Part shown: positions 26,040-34,626 of the stretch, piece by piece | How the letters are laid out: every line of letters begins with the position of its first letter | How positions within the stretch are numbered: position 1 is the first letter of the stretch | NCBI RefSeq assembly: GCF_900119315.1 | Contig: NZ_LT827010.1 | Location: 4,187,001 to 4,251,000 of the forward strand | Source of the DNA: Actinoplanes sp. SE50/110 | GTDB taxonomy: Bacteria; Actinomycetota; Actinomycetes; Mycobacteriales; Micromonosporaceae | Direction of reading: 5' to 3' | DNA: 64,000 nt | Translations under genes and position numbers: made by a program | Notes under the pieces: model-generated | Told to the model about the DNA's origin: nothing | The model's input: only the letters and a program-made list of their open reading frames with translations | Databases searched by the model: none

Positions 26040-26681
26040 TCAGGCCGGCGCGCGGAACAACGGCCCCGTCCGGGCCCGCCGATCCGCGACCGGGCTGGCC
26101 ACCGCGTGCAGCAGGAAGTCGACCAGCTGGCGGGCGTGGCTGCCGGCCTCCTCGGCCAGCGCGGCCCGCCGGTCGGCCGGGGTGGTCATGGCGTGCATCA
26201 TCGCGCCGCCGATCAGTGTCTCCAACAGCAGACTGACCGAGACCGTGCCGGGCAGCTCGCCCCGGGCGACGCCGCGGCGCACGATGTCGCGGGCGGCCTG
26301 GATCTGGGAGGCGCGCATCGTCCGGTAGTGCTCGGCGACCTCCGGGATGGCGGTCTCCAGGTTGAGCCGCATCGCGGCCCGCCCGGCCGGGCCGGTGTAG
26401 AGGCCGAGCACCTGGGTGGCCAGCTCGACCAGGTCGCCGTGCAGGGTGCCGGTGTCGACATCGCCGACCCGGACCAGCCCGGTGGTCAGCGCGTCGGTCA
26501 GCAGTTCCTCCTTGCTGCTCCACCGCAGGTACAGGGTGGCTTTGCCGATGCCGGCGCGGCGGGCGACGGTCTCCATCGCGAAACCGGCCCAGCCGGCCTC
26601 GCCGAACACGTCCAGGACGGCCCGGGTGATCCGCCGGTCCACCTCGGGGTCGCGGGGACGGCCGGAACCGGCGCTGCTCAT
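26040..26681 (-). CDS. TetR/AcrR family transcriptional regulator
   Basis: A 213-residue repressor. The N-terminal HTH (about 12-58) reads RRITRAVLDVFGEAGW, VARRAGIGKATLYLRW and KEELLTDAL, the classic TetR pattern. The C-terminal half fits the TetR_C ligand domain with hydrophobic helices. It converges on the universal stress protein gene with a 10-bp gap. Candidate operators with the core AAGTGAACG-N3-ATCGTTC lie before that gene (25554) and 57 bp before its own start (26738), so it probably represses itself, the stress gene and possibly the diguanylate cyclase. Confidence 0.9.
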   Translation of the reverse strand: MSSAGSGRPRDPEVDRRITRAVLDVFGEAGWAGFAMETVARRAGIGKATLYLRWSSKEELLTDALTTGLVRVGDVDTGTLHGDLVELATQVLGLYTGPAGRAAMRLNLETAIPEVAEHYRTMRASQIQAARDIVRRGVARGELPGTVSVSLLLETLIGGAMMHAMTTPADRRAALAEEAGSHARQLVDFLLHAVASPVADRRARTGPLFRAPA

Positions 26682-26737
26682 CGTCTCGGTCCTCCCCGTT
26701 GCGCCACGTTCCCGGTGAGAATACCGCCGGGCCGGCG

Positions 26738-26756
26738 GAACGATGAACGTTCACTT
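26738..26756. promoter_or_regulatory. TetR-type operator between the TetR and diguanylate cyclase genes
   Basis: GAACGATGAACGTTCACTT reads on the other strand as AAGTGAACGTTCATCGTTC. It matches the operator at 25551-25569 at 16 of 19 positions; the differences are in the central spacer. It sits between the divergent TetR start (26681) and GGDEF start (26804), placed to act on both. Confidence 0.65.
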
Positions 26757-26803
26757 GTGGCGGTTCTCGTCAGGTGTGGCCCCGGGCGGCCGATGGCAGG
26801 ACC

Positions 26804-28381
26804 ATGTCGATCGATACCGCCGGGATCGCGGACGCCGCCATCGAGGCCGCCCTGGTCGTGCTGGAGGAGACGCCGCGCCAGGATCTCGACCCGCGGCCGA
26901 CCCTGGCCGAGGCCGGCCGCCTGGGCCGGGCCGCGCTGCGTGGCGGGCGCTGCGACCTGGGAATGCGGGCGCGGTTGCTGGAGGCCGACGCGGTGAGCCG
27001 GACCGGCGACGTGGCCACCGGCGCGCGGATCTTCCAGGAGGTGAACCGGTGGGCCGTGGAACACCGGCACCCGCGGCTGCTGGCGCTGAGTCACATCCGG
27101 CTGTCGCTGTTCTACAGCCACCTGGGGGACACGGTCGTCGCCCTGGACCACGCGATCCAGGCGCAGCAGGCCCTGGCCGCGATGGGCGCCGAGGCCTCGC
27201 CGATGCTGCGGCTGCGCGGCACCGTGCAGCTGGCCAACGTGCACGGCGACAACGGCGACCACGCGTCGGCCCGGGCCCGGTACGCCGAGGCCGAACGGAT
27301 GTCCGCGGGGCAGATCGCGGCCGGCCGGGTCGACGCCCGGGTCCGGATCACCGTGCTCAACAACCTGGCCTACACCGAGTACGAGGTGGGCGACATCGAC
27401 GCCGCGGAGGCGGCCGCCGACCGGCTGCTGGCCGCCGCCGCCTTCCACGGGCTGGACCTGGACCACAGCGGCGTGGACACGGTGGCCCGGATCCGGATGA
27501 ACGCCGGCCGGCACGCCGAGGCGATCGCGCTGCTCGAACCGCTCGTCGCGGTGGAGACCGACGACGCCTTCAGCGAGCTGAACACGACGGCGAGCCTGCT
27601 GCTCACGCTGGCCGAGACGTACCGGCGCTGCGGCGACTATCCGGCGGCCGGCGCGGCGCTGGATCGCTGCCAGACCCTGGTCGACCAGCGCGGCCTGCGC
27701 TCGGTCGGGATCGAGCTGCTGCGCGAACGGTCCGAGGTGCTCGCCGCGTCCGGCCGGCACGTCGAGGCGTTCGAGGTGCACAAGCGGTTCCACGCCGCGG
27801 CGATGGCGGCCCAGTCGGCGGAACGTGACGCCCGCGCCCGGACCCTGCACGCGCTGCACCAGTTGGACGAGGCGACCGGTCTGCGGGAGATGGCGCTGCG
27901 TGATCCGCTGACCGGGCTGTACAACCGGCGCTACGTGGATGCGGAGCTACCGCTGCTACTGCACCGGGCCGCCGAGAACGGCGAGCCGCTCGCCGTCGCG
28001 GTCGTCGACCTGGACCACTTCAAACAGATCAACGACCAAGGCTCCCACGAGGCCGGCGACCGGGTTCTGCGCGAGATGGCGACCCTGCTGACCGCCGCCG
28101 CCGGAGCCGGGGGCTCGTTCACCGCGCGGCTCGGCGGGGAGGAGTTCCTCCTGGTGCTGCCCGGGGCCGGCGCCGCCGAGGCCGCCGAGCGGATGACGTT
28201 GCTGTGCGAAACCGTCCGCCGCTTCGACTGGCGGCCGATCACCGGCGACCTGCCGGTGACGGCCAGCATCGGGATCGCCGTCGCGCCGCTGGGCCGCGCC
28301 GGGTCCGCCGAGCTGCTGCACGAGGCCGACAGCCGGTTGTACGAGGCGAAACGTTCCGGCCGTGACCGGGTGGCCGCCTGA
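26804..28381 (+). CDS. Soluble diguanylate cyclase with N-terminal TPR array
   Basis: ATG 26804 follows GGCAGGACC and gives 525 residues. Residues about 20-345 are helical TPR-like repeats (HPRLLALSHIRLSLFY, ALDHAIQAQQALAAMG, GDHASARARYAEAERM, LLTLAETYRRCGDYPA). The GGDEF domain (about 360-525) begins RDPLTGLYNRRYVD, has DLDHFKQIND for metal binding and an intact RLGGEEFLLVLPG active site; no RxxD inhibitory site is obvious five residues ahead. It should make c-di-GMP. No membrane segments. The layout resembles Streptomyces CdgB-like or TPR-GGDEF cytosolic proteins. It may balance the EAL protein at 11975. Confidence 0.92.
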   Translation: MSIDTAGIADAAIEAALVVLEETPRQDLDPRPTLAEAGRLGRAALRGGRCDLGMRARLLEADAVSRTGDVATGARIFQEVNRWAVEHRHPRLLALSHIRLSLFYSHLGDTVVALDHAIQAQQALAAMGAEASPMLRLRGTVQLANVHGDNGDHASARARYAEAERMSAGQIAAGRVDARVRITVLNNLAYTEYEVGDIDAAEAAADRLLAAAAFHGLDLDHSGVDTVARIRMNAGRHAEAIALLEPLVAVETDDAFSELNTTASLLLTLAETYRRCGDYPAAGAALDRCQTLVDQRGLRSVGIELLRERSEVLAASGRHVEAFEVHKRFHAAAMAAQSAERDARARTLHALHQLDEATGLREMALRDPLTGLYNRRYVDAELPLLLHRAAENGEPLAVAVVDLDHFKQINDQGSHEAGDRVLREMATLLTAAAGAGGSFTARLGGEEFLLVLPGAGAAEAAERMTLLCETVRRFDWRPITGDLPVTASIGIAVAPLGRAGSAELLHEADSRLYEAKRSGRDRVAA

Positions 28382-28613
28382 GCCGCGAGCTCGGGCCGCC
28401 CGCACCGGGTGTTCAGCGCGGTCGCTTCGCCACATCGGGGATCACCCGGAGGATCCGGTCCGGTCGGCGGGAAGGTCGGTCGTGTCAGAGCCGGCCGGCC
28501 CGGCGCGGCAGCCGATCCAGGACGGTGGCGCCGAGCAGGATCAGCGCCATCACGCCGCCGTAGCCGAATTGCCGGCTACGCGCAGCCGCCTCGAGACGCG
28601 GCCGGCACCGCGG

Positions 28614-29051
28614 TCATTCAGTTGTCTCTGCTATCTGCAGAGCGCCGTTGATCAGGGAAGCCGTCCAGCCGTGTGACTTGTAGTGCCAGGTCGGGTCTGC
28701 GGCCTCCGCGGCCGCGAGCCATGCGCAAGCGCGATCAAGCCCGCCTCCCGTCGTGAGAACAGCACGGGCCTGGGCGCGAACGCCGCTAGGAACGGCATAG
28801 AGCGCGAGCACGCAGCGCGACCGCTCGGAGGTCCCACGCTGCAGGAAGTACGTGTTGCCCATGTCCCGATAACGGGTCGCCCGGAGCAGGAGGGGGTCCG
28901 TCGTGGCGCCGCCGTGCATGATGAAGTCCAGCGAAAGCAGATGGACGCCAGCGGCTCGCAGCGTTGCTTCGACGGTGGTTCGCCCGACCGGATACGACCA
29001 GCCAGCCTGCAGCTTGTCCCGGTCGTAGCTGTCCCACAGCTCGTCCGTCAC
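28614..29051 (-). CDS. Hypothetical protein, about 145 residues
   Basis: Not recognised. GTG 29051 (VTDELWDSYDRDKLQAG) is chosen because the longer frame to 29132 adds a low-complexity proline-rich lead. The product has SYPVGRTTVEATLRAAG, LLSLDFIMHGG, TRYRDMGNTYFLQRG and a C-terminal WHYKSHGWTASLINGAL. It appears globular and cytoplasmic. The 232-bp gap before it (28382-28613) holds only a short reverse-strand hydrophobic frame (28491-28555, ALILLGATVLDRLPRR) with no ribosome site, perhaps a gene remnant. Confidence 0.55.
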   Translation of the reverse strand: MTDELWDSYDRDKLQAGWSYPVGRTTVEATLRAAGVHLLSLDFIMHGGATTDPLLLRATRYRDMGNTYFLQRGTSERSRCVLALYAVPSGVRAQARAVLTTGGGLDRACAWLAAAEAADPTWHYKSHGWTASLINGALQIAETTE

Positions 29052-29162
29052 CTGCGCAACTGTACCGGCGGACGGAGACCATCGGCGGAACACCGCACCT
29101 GGGCTAGGCCCGCCAGGGTCGGGCACCGGCACGTACGGCGTCGAGGCAGGCGCAAGCCTGGG

Positions 29163-30053
29163 TCAGCCGAGTAGGGCTTTTGCCACGGAGCGGCCGGACA
29201 GCCAGGCGGTCTGGACCCGCGGGCGGCCGAACGCATCGCCACAGAGCCAGACCCGGCCGTCCACGGCATACAGGGCCTTGCCGGGCTCGGGCTGGGCAAA
29301 GGTCCAGCGGTGCACGCTCACCTCCGGCTTGGCCGAGAGACCGAGCAACTCGCCGACGGCCTCGGCGAGGATCGGCCCGGCCGCCTCGGGCGCATTCAGG
29401 TGCCTGGCGGCCAGTTCTGCGGTTGAGTGGGCGACCAGGACCGGCGCGCCGTCGCCGCGCCGGTCGCCGTCGTCGCAAATGGTGGCGAGTATGGGATGGT
29501 CGTTGACGAAGGCGCCTCGCAGGTCGTCCCACTCACGCAGCGGGTAGCGCAGAACGGCCACGATCGCCGGATGCCAGGTCTGCGCGGCCGCGGCCGCCGC
29601 GATCCCCGGCGGTGGGGCCAGCCGCAGAGCCTGCGGGCCGGGCATGGCGAGCACCACCGTGTCGGCGTCGGCCGGCACTGCGTCGAGCGGGGTTGATAGA
29701 CGTATGTCCAGCCCGGCGGCGAGGTCGGTGGCCAGCGATCGCAGGCCGTCGGGAGCAGCCCAGCGGACCGGGCCGGTGGCATCCCGGCCGCCCGGGTAGA
29801 CCCGGAAGGACTCGGTCCACGGCCGGGCGAGTCCAGCGGCCTGCCAACCGGCGACCTGGGCGGCGAAGTCCGGGTCGTCGGCGACGAGGTACGCGGCTCC
29901 GATGTCGGCATACCGGCCGCCGTAGCGCTTGCTGGCCAACCGTCCGCCGACGACCCGGCCGCGTTCGACGACGCGCACACTGGCCCCAGCGTCCGCCAAT
30001 GCTCGCGCACACGACAGCCCGGCGATCCCGGCACCGACCACGACAACGTCCAC
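29163..30053 (-). CDS. FAD-dependent oxidoreductase (renalase/amine-oxidase-like)
   Basis: GTG 30053 has GGTAAGG eight bases upstream and puts the Rossmann motif at the N-terminus: VDVVVVGAGIAGLSCA (GxGxxG), then VVERGRVVGGRLASKR. The longer frame adds an unstructured lead. At 296 residues it is shorter than monoamine oxidases and fits the renalase-like NAD/FAD oxidoreductases (COG3380). The C-terminal FAD contact is LYAVDGRVWLCGDAFG. Substrate unknown; bacterial relatives oxidise off-target dihydronicotinamide isomers. A strong hairpin at 30347 separates it from the next gene. Confidence 0.82.
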   Translation of the reverse strand: MDVVVVGAGIAGLSCARALADAGASVRVVERGRVVGGRLASKRYGGRYADIGAAYLVADDPDFAAQVAGWQAAGLARPWTESFRVYPGGRDATGPVRWAAPDGLRSLATDLAAGLDIRLSTPLDAVPADADTVVLAMPGPQALRLAPPPGIAAAAAAQTWHPAIVAVLRYPLREWDDLRGAFVNDHPILATICDDGDRRGDGAPVLVAHSTAELAARHLNAPEAAGPILAEAVGELLGLSAKPEVSVHRWTFAQPEPGKALYAVDGRVWLCGDAFGRPRVQTAWLSGRSVAKALLG

Positions 30054-30346
30054 GCTCGAGACCTTACCGAGCACCCGCGCTTCAGACTCGGGACCGCCGG
30101 CGTTTGATAAACCGTTGAGCAGAATGACCGTCCCTGGTTGGTCAGCGTCATTGTCCGCTCCACCGTGGGAAAGATTTCCAGCAGCTGGCGGTCGGGTCGT
30201 CACGGCGTCTCGGCGGCCAAGTCTCGCAATCCATCCGCGGCAACAGGCACTGAGCCATACCGAGACGCTGGGGTCAACCGGTCCAACGAACGATCGGTGC
30301 GACCCGCCTCTGCAACGTAGGGCGGGCAGTTAGCCGGCTCTCGACG

Positions 30347-30380
30347 CGACGAGCCGCTGCCCTCGGGCAACGGCTCGTCG
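30347..30380 (-). terminator. Hairpin terminator after the GlsB-like gene
   Basis: Arms CGACGAGCCG (30347-30356) and CGGCTCGTCG (30371-30380) pair perfectly and the loop holds a further GCCC/GGGC stem. It ends 23 bp past the stop of the reverse-strand membrane-protein gene. Confidence 0.7.
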
Positions 30381-30402
30381 AAGGTGATGCTGGTTGCGGC
30401 GC

Positions 30403-30669
30403 TCAGGCGCGGCGGCCGTAGAGGCCGGCGACGGCGCCGACGCCGAGCGCGGCGAGAACGACCTGGATGAGCAGCTCGATCCAGTCGATGCCCTTGGTGT
30501 CGTTGACACCGAGGGCGGAGGCGATGAAGGTTCCGACGATGGCGGCGACGATACCGATGACGATGGTCAGCCAGATCGGGATGTTCTGCTTGCCGGGCAC
30601 GACCAGTCGGCCGAGTGCGCCGATGATCAAGCCGATGATGATGGCGGTGATGATCCCGGAAACGTGCAC
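30403..30669 (-). CDS. GlsB/YeaQ/YmgE family stress-response membrane protein
   Basis: GTG 30669 follows AAGGAG by six bases. The 88-residue product is almost all membrane: SGIITAIIIGLIIGALGRL with the family-typical GxxxG spacing and a VVPGKQNIP turn, then IVIGIVAAIVGTFIASALG, and a third helix VLAALGVGAVAGLYGRR. This is the transglycosylase-associated (PF04226) family. Its role is not established; members are induced by general stress in several bacteria. The 280 bp ahead of it (30670-30949) hold no other gene that I can support. Confidence 0.9.
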   Translation of the reverse strand: MHVSGIITAIIIGLIIGALGRLVVPGKQNIPIWLTIVIGIVAAIVGTFIASALGVNDTKGIDWIELLIQVVLAALGVGAVAGLYGRRA

Positions 30670-30949
30670 GTCGAGCTCCTTGGTAAGCGGGGGTCGTTCG
30701 CACCGCAGCATGCCCAGACGACCCACGCGGTCAAACCTGCGGTGACCACAATGATCAAGGCACTCGCTCTGTCAGCCAGGAGAGTCCCCCTCCACCGAAG
30801 CATCGTGTTCAGGGATGGGTGATCCATCGATACGTCGCCGGCCGGAAAATGCCTTGTCGCGTGGACCACCGTCGATCGTCCGAGTGGCGGAATGGCGTCC
30901 GGTCGCCGCCGGGCGACAGTCCCGCATCGCATCGCATGGCGTCAGCGGT

Positions 30950-31645
30950 TCAGGAGGTTCGGGCCGGCTCGGGATGGAGAGCTCCGACGGCCGCGGCGCC
31001 CAGGAGCAGGCCCAGGGCGGTCGCGGACAGGATGCGTACGCCCGTGGTGTGCAGCAGGCCGGCGCCCGGCAGCAGCGGGGTGACCGTGAGCACCGGAAGT
31101 GCCACCGCGGCCGCCACGGACCAGAACAGCAGTGGACGCCGCTCCCGCACCGGCGGCGCGCCGTGCCAGCGGCGGATCAGGCGCCGCCGGCCGATCACCA
31201 GCAACAGCACCGTCATGGTGACCGCGCCGACCGCGTGGCCGGGGAGTTCCACCGCCGGCATCAGTTTCTCCAACCCGTCGAGGGCCAGGTGGCTGGCCGC
31301 GCCGATCAGGGCCGAAAGCACCGTGATCCACCAGGGATGCGCCGAGCTGCGCAAGGCGCCGTAGTCGCGCAACGCGAGCCGGTCGCCGCCGGGCAGATGG
31401 GCGGCGACCACCGGGACGGCGCGGCGCACCAGGAGACAGCCGAGCAGCGTGACCGGCAGACACCACAGCACCAGGCCGCGCACCTGGTGCGACAGCGGCC
31501 AGACCGGCAGGCCGCTGCCGTCCAGCGCATAGGCCACATCGGGTGCCGCCGAGCCCAGGGCCAACGCGACCCCGTCGAACCATCCGGGCCGCCACAACTT
31601 CAGCGGAAGGACAGCGGCGGGATGGGTGGGAAAGGTGATCGGCAC
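30950..31645 (-). CDS. DUF4184 family membrane protein
   Basis: GTG 31645 begins PITFPTHPAAVLPLK, the standard DUF4184 N-terminus (often MPFTFSHPAAVLP). It has 231 residues and about six membrane segments. Polar family motifs include GSAAPDVAYAL, LSHQVRGLV, HPWWITVLSALIGAASHLALD and ELPGHAVG; the His/Asp positions resemble membrane metal-dependent hydrolases such as YdjM/LexA-regulated DUF457 proteins. No Shine-Dalgarno is evident. Function unknown. Confidence 0.85.
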   Translation of the reverse strand: MPITFPTHPAAVLPLKLWRPGWFDGVALALGSAAPDVAYALDGSGLPVWPLSHQVRGLVLWCLPVTLLGCLLVRRAVPVVAAHLPGGDRLALRDYGALRSSAHPWWITVLSALIGAASHLALDGLEKLMPAVELPGHAVGAVTMTVLLLVIGRRRLIRRWHGAPPVRERRPLLFWSVAAAVALPVLTVTPLLPGAGLLHTTGVRILSATALGLLLGAAAVGALHPEPARTS

Positions 31646-31705
31646 CGCCCGGATCGTAGCCGTGCGGCCCAAAACTCTGTGTCAATCCACGGGTCGGTGG
31701 AACGG

Positions 31706-31738
31706 GGATCCACCAATGGATTCTCCTCCGGTGGATCC
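31706..31738. repeat. Inverted repeat between the DUF4184 and GNAT genes
   Basis: GGATCCACC at 31706-31714 and GGTGGATCC at 31730-31738, spacer 15 bp. It lies upstream of the DUF4184 gene and downstream of the GNAT gene, so it may be a terminator or an operator. The rest of 31646-31906 has no gene I can support. Confidence 0.4.
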
Positions 31739-31906
31739 GCCCGGCCGATCGTTGCGCAGCCTGGCGGTATGCGAGCGAGACTGCTGATCCTCACCGTCCG
31801 AACGGCTACGTGGTCAGGACCGTCGCGGCGGAGTGCCGCGGCCACAGCGCTGAGGCCGAGCGTGACGCGGTTCGGACAGACCACCAGGAGCGGTTGACGT
31901 GCTGGC

Positions 31907-32803
31907 TCATGCCGCGGTCCGGGGGAGTCGGTAGAGGGCGAAGTCGGCGACCGGGACATATCCGATGCGCTGGTAGAGAGCGTTGCTGGTGGGGTTGGTG
32001 GCATCGGCGAACAGGACGACGTCGGTCGCGCCCGCGGTGAGCGCGGCTCTGCTGACCTCGACGGTCACCGCGCCGGCGTAGCCGCGGCCCCGGTAGTGGG
32101 CCGGCGTCCAGACGGGGTCGACCCGGACCATGCCGCAGACCATCGAGGTCCAACCCGCCATGGAGACGGCAGTGCCGTCCGGGGTCTCCCAGAAGGTGTA
32201 ATGCTTGTCGCCGAAGCGGCTGGCGGCCCAGTCTCCGACATCGATCATCTGGATGGACCGGTCTTCGCCGACGGCGGCGCAGAACTCACGGCACCAGCGC
32301 ACGACGTGCTCATGGTCGCGCGCGTCGGCGGTGCGCCCATGACCCTCGGCCGGCCGCCGTGGCGGGGTCAACCTGTCGAGACGGTAGAGCGGCGTCCGTG
32401 CCACCAGGAGCGGGTCAGCGCCGGTGTGCCGGTTCCAGGCTTCGGCGAAGGCGGTGGCGGTGTCATGCTCGGCGTGGACGGCGTTCAGGGAATCGCCGCG
32501 GGCGGCCAACTCGGCGGCAAGGGTGTCGGACTGCTCGCGGGAGACGCCGGTGAGGGTCAGAAGGCCGAAGGGGCGCAGCCGGTAGAAGAAGGCGCGGACC
32601 CCGCCTCCCGATTCCAGCCAGCCGAACACCGCGCCGGCCCGGTCGGCCGTACGCGTCCGGAAGGTTTCGATCCGCGTCAGCGGCATGGTGTGCAGCGCGG
32701 GGCGCGAACGCAGGAAGTCTCCGGCGTGGACGAGGAAGTGGTCGACGTCTTCGGTGAGGTGCCACCCGGCTGAGTGCATGCTTGATGATCGTCCCGTGGT
32801 CAT
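31907..32803 (-). CDS. GNAT family N-acetyltransferase
   Basis: A 298-residue acetyltransferase. The C-terminal GNAT core shows SMVCGMVRVDPVWTP, then HYRGRGYAGAVTVEVSRAA (the acetyl-CoA Q/RxxGxG/A loop) and FADATNPTSNALYQRIGYV. The N-terminal half has no recognisable fold by eye; two-domain GNATs of this length are common in actinobacteria. ATG 32803 overlaps the stop of the TPR gene upstream (ATGA), so the two are coupled; ATG 32779 is an alternative. Substrate unknown. Confidence 0.87.
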   Translation of the reverse strand: MTTGRSSSMHSAGWHLTEDVDHFLVHAGDFLRSRPALHTMPLTRIETFRTRTADRAGAVFGWLESGGGVRAFFYRLRPFGLLTLTGVSREQSDTLAAELAARGDSLNAVHAEHDTATAFAEAWNRHTGADPLLVARTPLYRLDRLTPPRRPAEGHGRTADARDHEHVVRWCREFCAAVGEDRSIQMIDVGDWAASRFGDKHYTFWETPDGTAVSMAGWTSMVCGMVRVDPVWTPAHYRGRGYAGAVTVEVSRAALTAGATDVVLFADATNPTSNALYQRIGYVPVADFALYRLPRTAA

Positions 32804-33435
32804 ATGCGGATCAGTGCCTCCTCGGCCTGACGGGCGATGGCGAGCGCGCCGGTCGACCCGGCGATCCTGCCCGCTTCCGCCGCCGCGGTCATGGCATCGT
32901 CCCGGCGCCCCTGGGCAGCGGCGATGTAGCTCAGTCCGACCAGGTTGGCCGCCACGCCGGGCAGAAAGTCCACCTCTCGTCGCAGCCGCGTCGACTCCTC
33001 CAGGTGCTCTCGCGCGGTATCCAACCGGCCGGCCCGATGCTCGGCGATGCCGAGATGCCGAAGTGCGTAAGACAGGCCCAGCCGGTCGCCGGCCTGCTCG
33101 GCGAGCTCGCGCGATCGATGAAGTGCCGGCATCGCGGCATCATCGTCGTCCCGGATGAACTGATGGAAGATCCCGATCCAGAGCAGTGCCTCAGCGGCAC
33201 CGCGGCTGTCGTCCAAGGCCTCGTAGAGTTCTGCGGCGCGGGCGAAAAACGCCAGTTCCTGCGGATCTTCCTGACCGTCCCGGAGGAAGCGGCCGTGCGC
33301 GAGTCGTCCACGCGCCAGCGCAAGGTCAGCTTCGACACCGTCGAGTTCGCGCTCCGCGATCGGCAGTCCACTGCCGTCGCCGTCGAAAGCCATGCGTTCG
33401 TAGAGCTGCCGTGACCGCTCGATGCGACTGTCCAT
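32800..33435 (-). CDS. TPR-repeat protein
   Basis: ATG 33435 (MDSRIERSRQLYERM) gives 211 residues; frames further upstream lack a plausible ribosome site. TPR-like helices are visible: LALARGRLAHGRFLR, ELAFFARAAELYEALD, AAEALLWIGIFHQF, LGLSYALRHLGIAEHRAG and ARQAEEALIRI. Tetratricopeptide proteins act as adaptors; no partner domain is present. It is cotranscribed with the GNAT gene, to which it may lend substrate selection. That last point is inference. Confidence 0.8.
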   Translation of the reverse strand: MDSRIERSRQLYERMAFDGDGSGLPIAERELDGVEADLALARGRLAHGRFLRDGQEDPQELAFFARAAELYEALDDSRGAAEALLWIGIFHQFIRDDDDAAMPALHRSRELAEQAGDRLGLSYALRHLGIAEHRAGRLDTAREHLEESTRLRREVDFLPGVAANLVGLSYIAAAQGRRDDAMTAAAEAGRIAGSTGALAIARQAEEALIRI

Positions 33436-33603
33436 GCCCAGCCCCCGCTGTTGTGCCGATCGATGTGTCGTCGACCTTAACCACCATGCGGACTCCATGC
33501 CCGGGGAGGGAACAACCCGGCGGACCGTCCGCGGCAACCCGGTGACACCGGAACGGGGTCATCGTTGCCGGGAACCGTCCGGCGGGGGACTGGAGACAAC
33601 TCA

Positions 33604-33795
33604 GTGACCGCAGTACTCGCAGCGTTGACCCGGCCGGCTCGGTTGATCCCCGCCGGTGACCTCTTCGACGGCGGTGACGAGCGGGCGGAGTTGCTGGACG
33701 GGGTCGCCGCCCACCTGGCGGAGACGTTCGCCGCGCGGATCGCCGCGGTGACGCTGGTGCTCAACGATGCCCGGGTGCGTTCACTGCTCGGTTAG
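33604..33795 (+). CDS. Small hypothetical protein, 63 residues
   Basis: GTG 33604 with GGAGAC six bases ahead. The product (TAVLAALTRPARLIPAG, DERAELLDGVAAHLAET, LVLNDARVRSLLG) is amphipathic and lacks membrane helices or cysteines. It ends 23 bp before the alpha/beta hydrolase gene on the same strand. Family not recognised; it could be the remnant of a larger protein, but ribosome site and codon bias favour a real gene. Confidence 0.5.
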   Translation: MTAVLAALTRPARLIPAGDLFDGGDERAELLDGVAAHLAETFAARIAAVTLVLNDARVRSLLG

Positions 33796-33818
33796 AGCTT
33801 TCTGGCACCATCGGTCGG

Positions 33819-34577
33819 GTGCGATATGTTCCCGTCACACCGTCCGGTGCCCGCGCCGCCGTTCTCGAGCTCGGTGCCGGTGATCCGGTGCGCGTCTGGA
33901 TCGGCGGGCTCGGGTCCGCCTCCACGGTGGTGTTCGCCCCGGTGACCGGCCATCCGGATCTGGCCGTCGCGGGTCGTCACCTGCTTGTCGACCTGATCGG
34001 CAGCGGGTGGAGCGATCACGACGACACGTTCGGCCACACCGTCGACGAGCACGCGGCGACCGTCGCCACGGTGCTCGACGCCGTCGGGGTGGCCGGGGTG
34101 ACGCTGGTCGGGCATTCGCTGGGCGGGTCGATCGCGATCAGTCTGGCCGCGCAGCGCCCTGATCTGGTGAAGCATCTGATCGTCGCCGAGCCGAATCTGG
34201 ATCCGGGGGTCGGCACGTTCTCGGCCACGATCGCCGCCTTCGACGAGGACACCTTCGCCGCCACCGGGCACGGCCGGATCGTGGCCGCGTTGCGGGCCGA
34301 GCCGGGCGCCGTCGACCAGGAGTTCGCCCGCACGGTGGCCCGCTGGTCGCCGCGGGGACTGCACCGGACGGCGGTGTCGCTGCTGGCCGGGCGGCCGGCG
34401 ACGTTCCGCGAGCAGCTGGCCGCGTTCGACGGCCCGCGCCGCTTCATCGGCGGTGAGCTGTCCGGGGAGGATCTCGGGCCGCTGCGGGACGTGGGCTGTG
34501 AGGTGCTGGTGGTGCCGGGCGCCGGCCACGTGATGATGGCCGACAACCTGGCGGGTTTCGTCGCGGCCCTGCGATGA
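33819..34577 (+). CDS. Alpha/beta hydrolase
   Basis: GTG 33819; 252 residues. The fold shows the oxyanion strand VWIGGLGSASTVVF, nucleophile elbow LVGHSLGGSIAIS, acid in the DGPRRFIGGEL area and catalytic His in VVPGAGHVMMADN. Substrate unknown; the short cap region (about residues 125-195, VGTFSATIAAFDEDTF) suggests a small-ester hydrolase or haloperoxidase-like enzyme. No signal peptide. Confidence 0.85.
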   Translation: MRYVPVTPSGARAAVLELGAGDPVRVWIGGLGSASTVVFAPVTGHPDLAVAGRHLLVDLIGSGWSDHDDTFGHTVDEHAATVATVLDAVGVAGVTLVGHSLGGSIAISLAAQRPDLVKHLIVAEPNLDPGVGTFSATIAAFDEDTFAATGHGRIVAALRAEPGAVDQEFARTVARWSPRGLHRTAVSLLAGRPATFREQLAAFDGPRRFIGGELSGEDLGPLRDVGCEVLVVPGAGHVMMADNLAGFVAALR

Positions 34578-34626
34578 CCATTTCTCCTCGACCCTGGTGG
34601 CCACCAACGCAGCTCGGAGTAATGGA

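Noticed and set aside
31740..31900. Protein-like reverse frame between the DUF4184 and GNAT genes
   Set aside because: A stretch reads plausibly (PLLVVCPNRVTLGLSAVAA) but has no start, no ribosome site and no recognised family.
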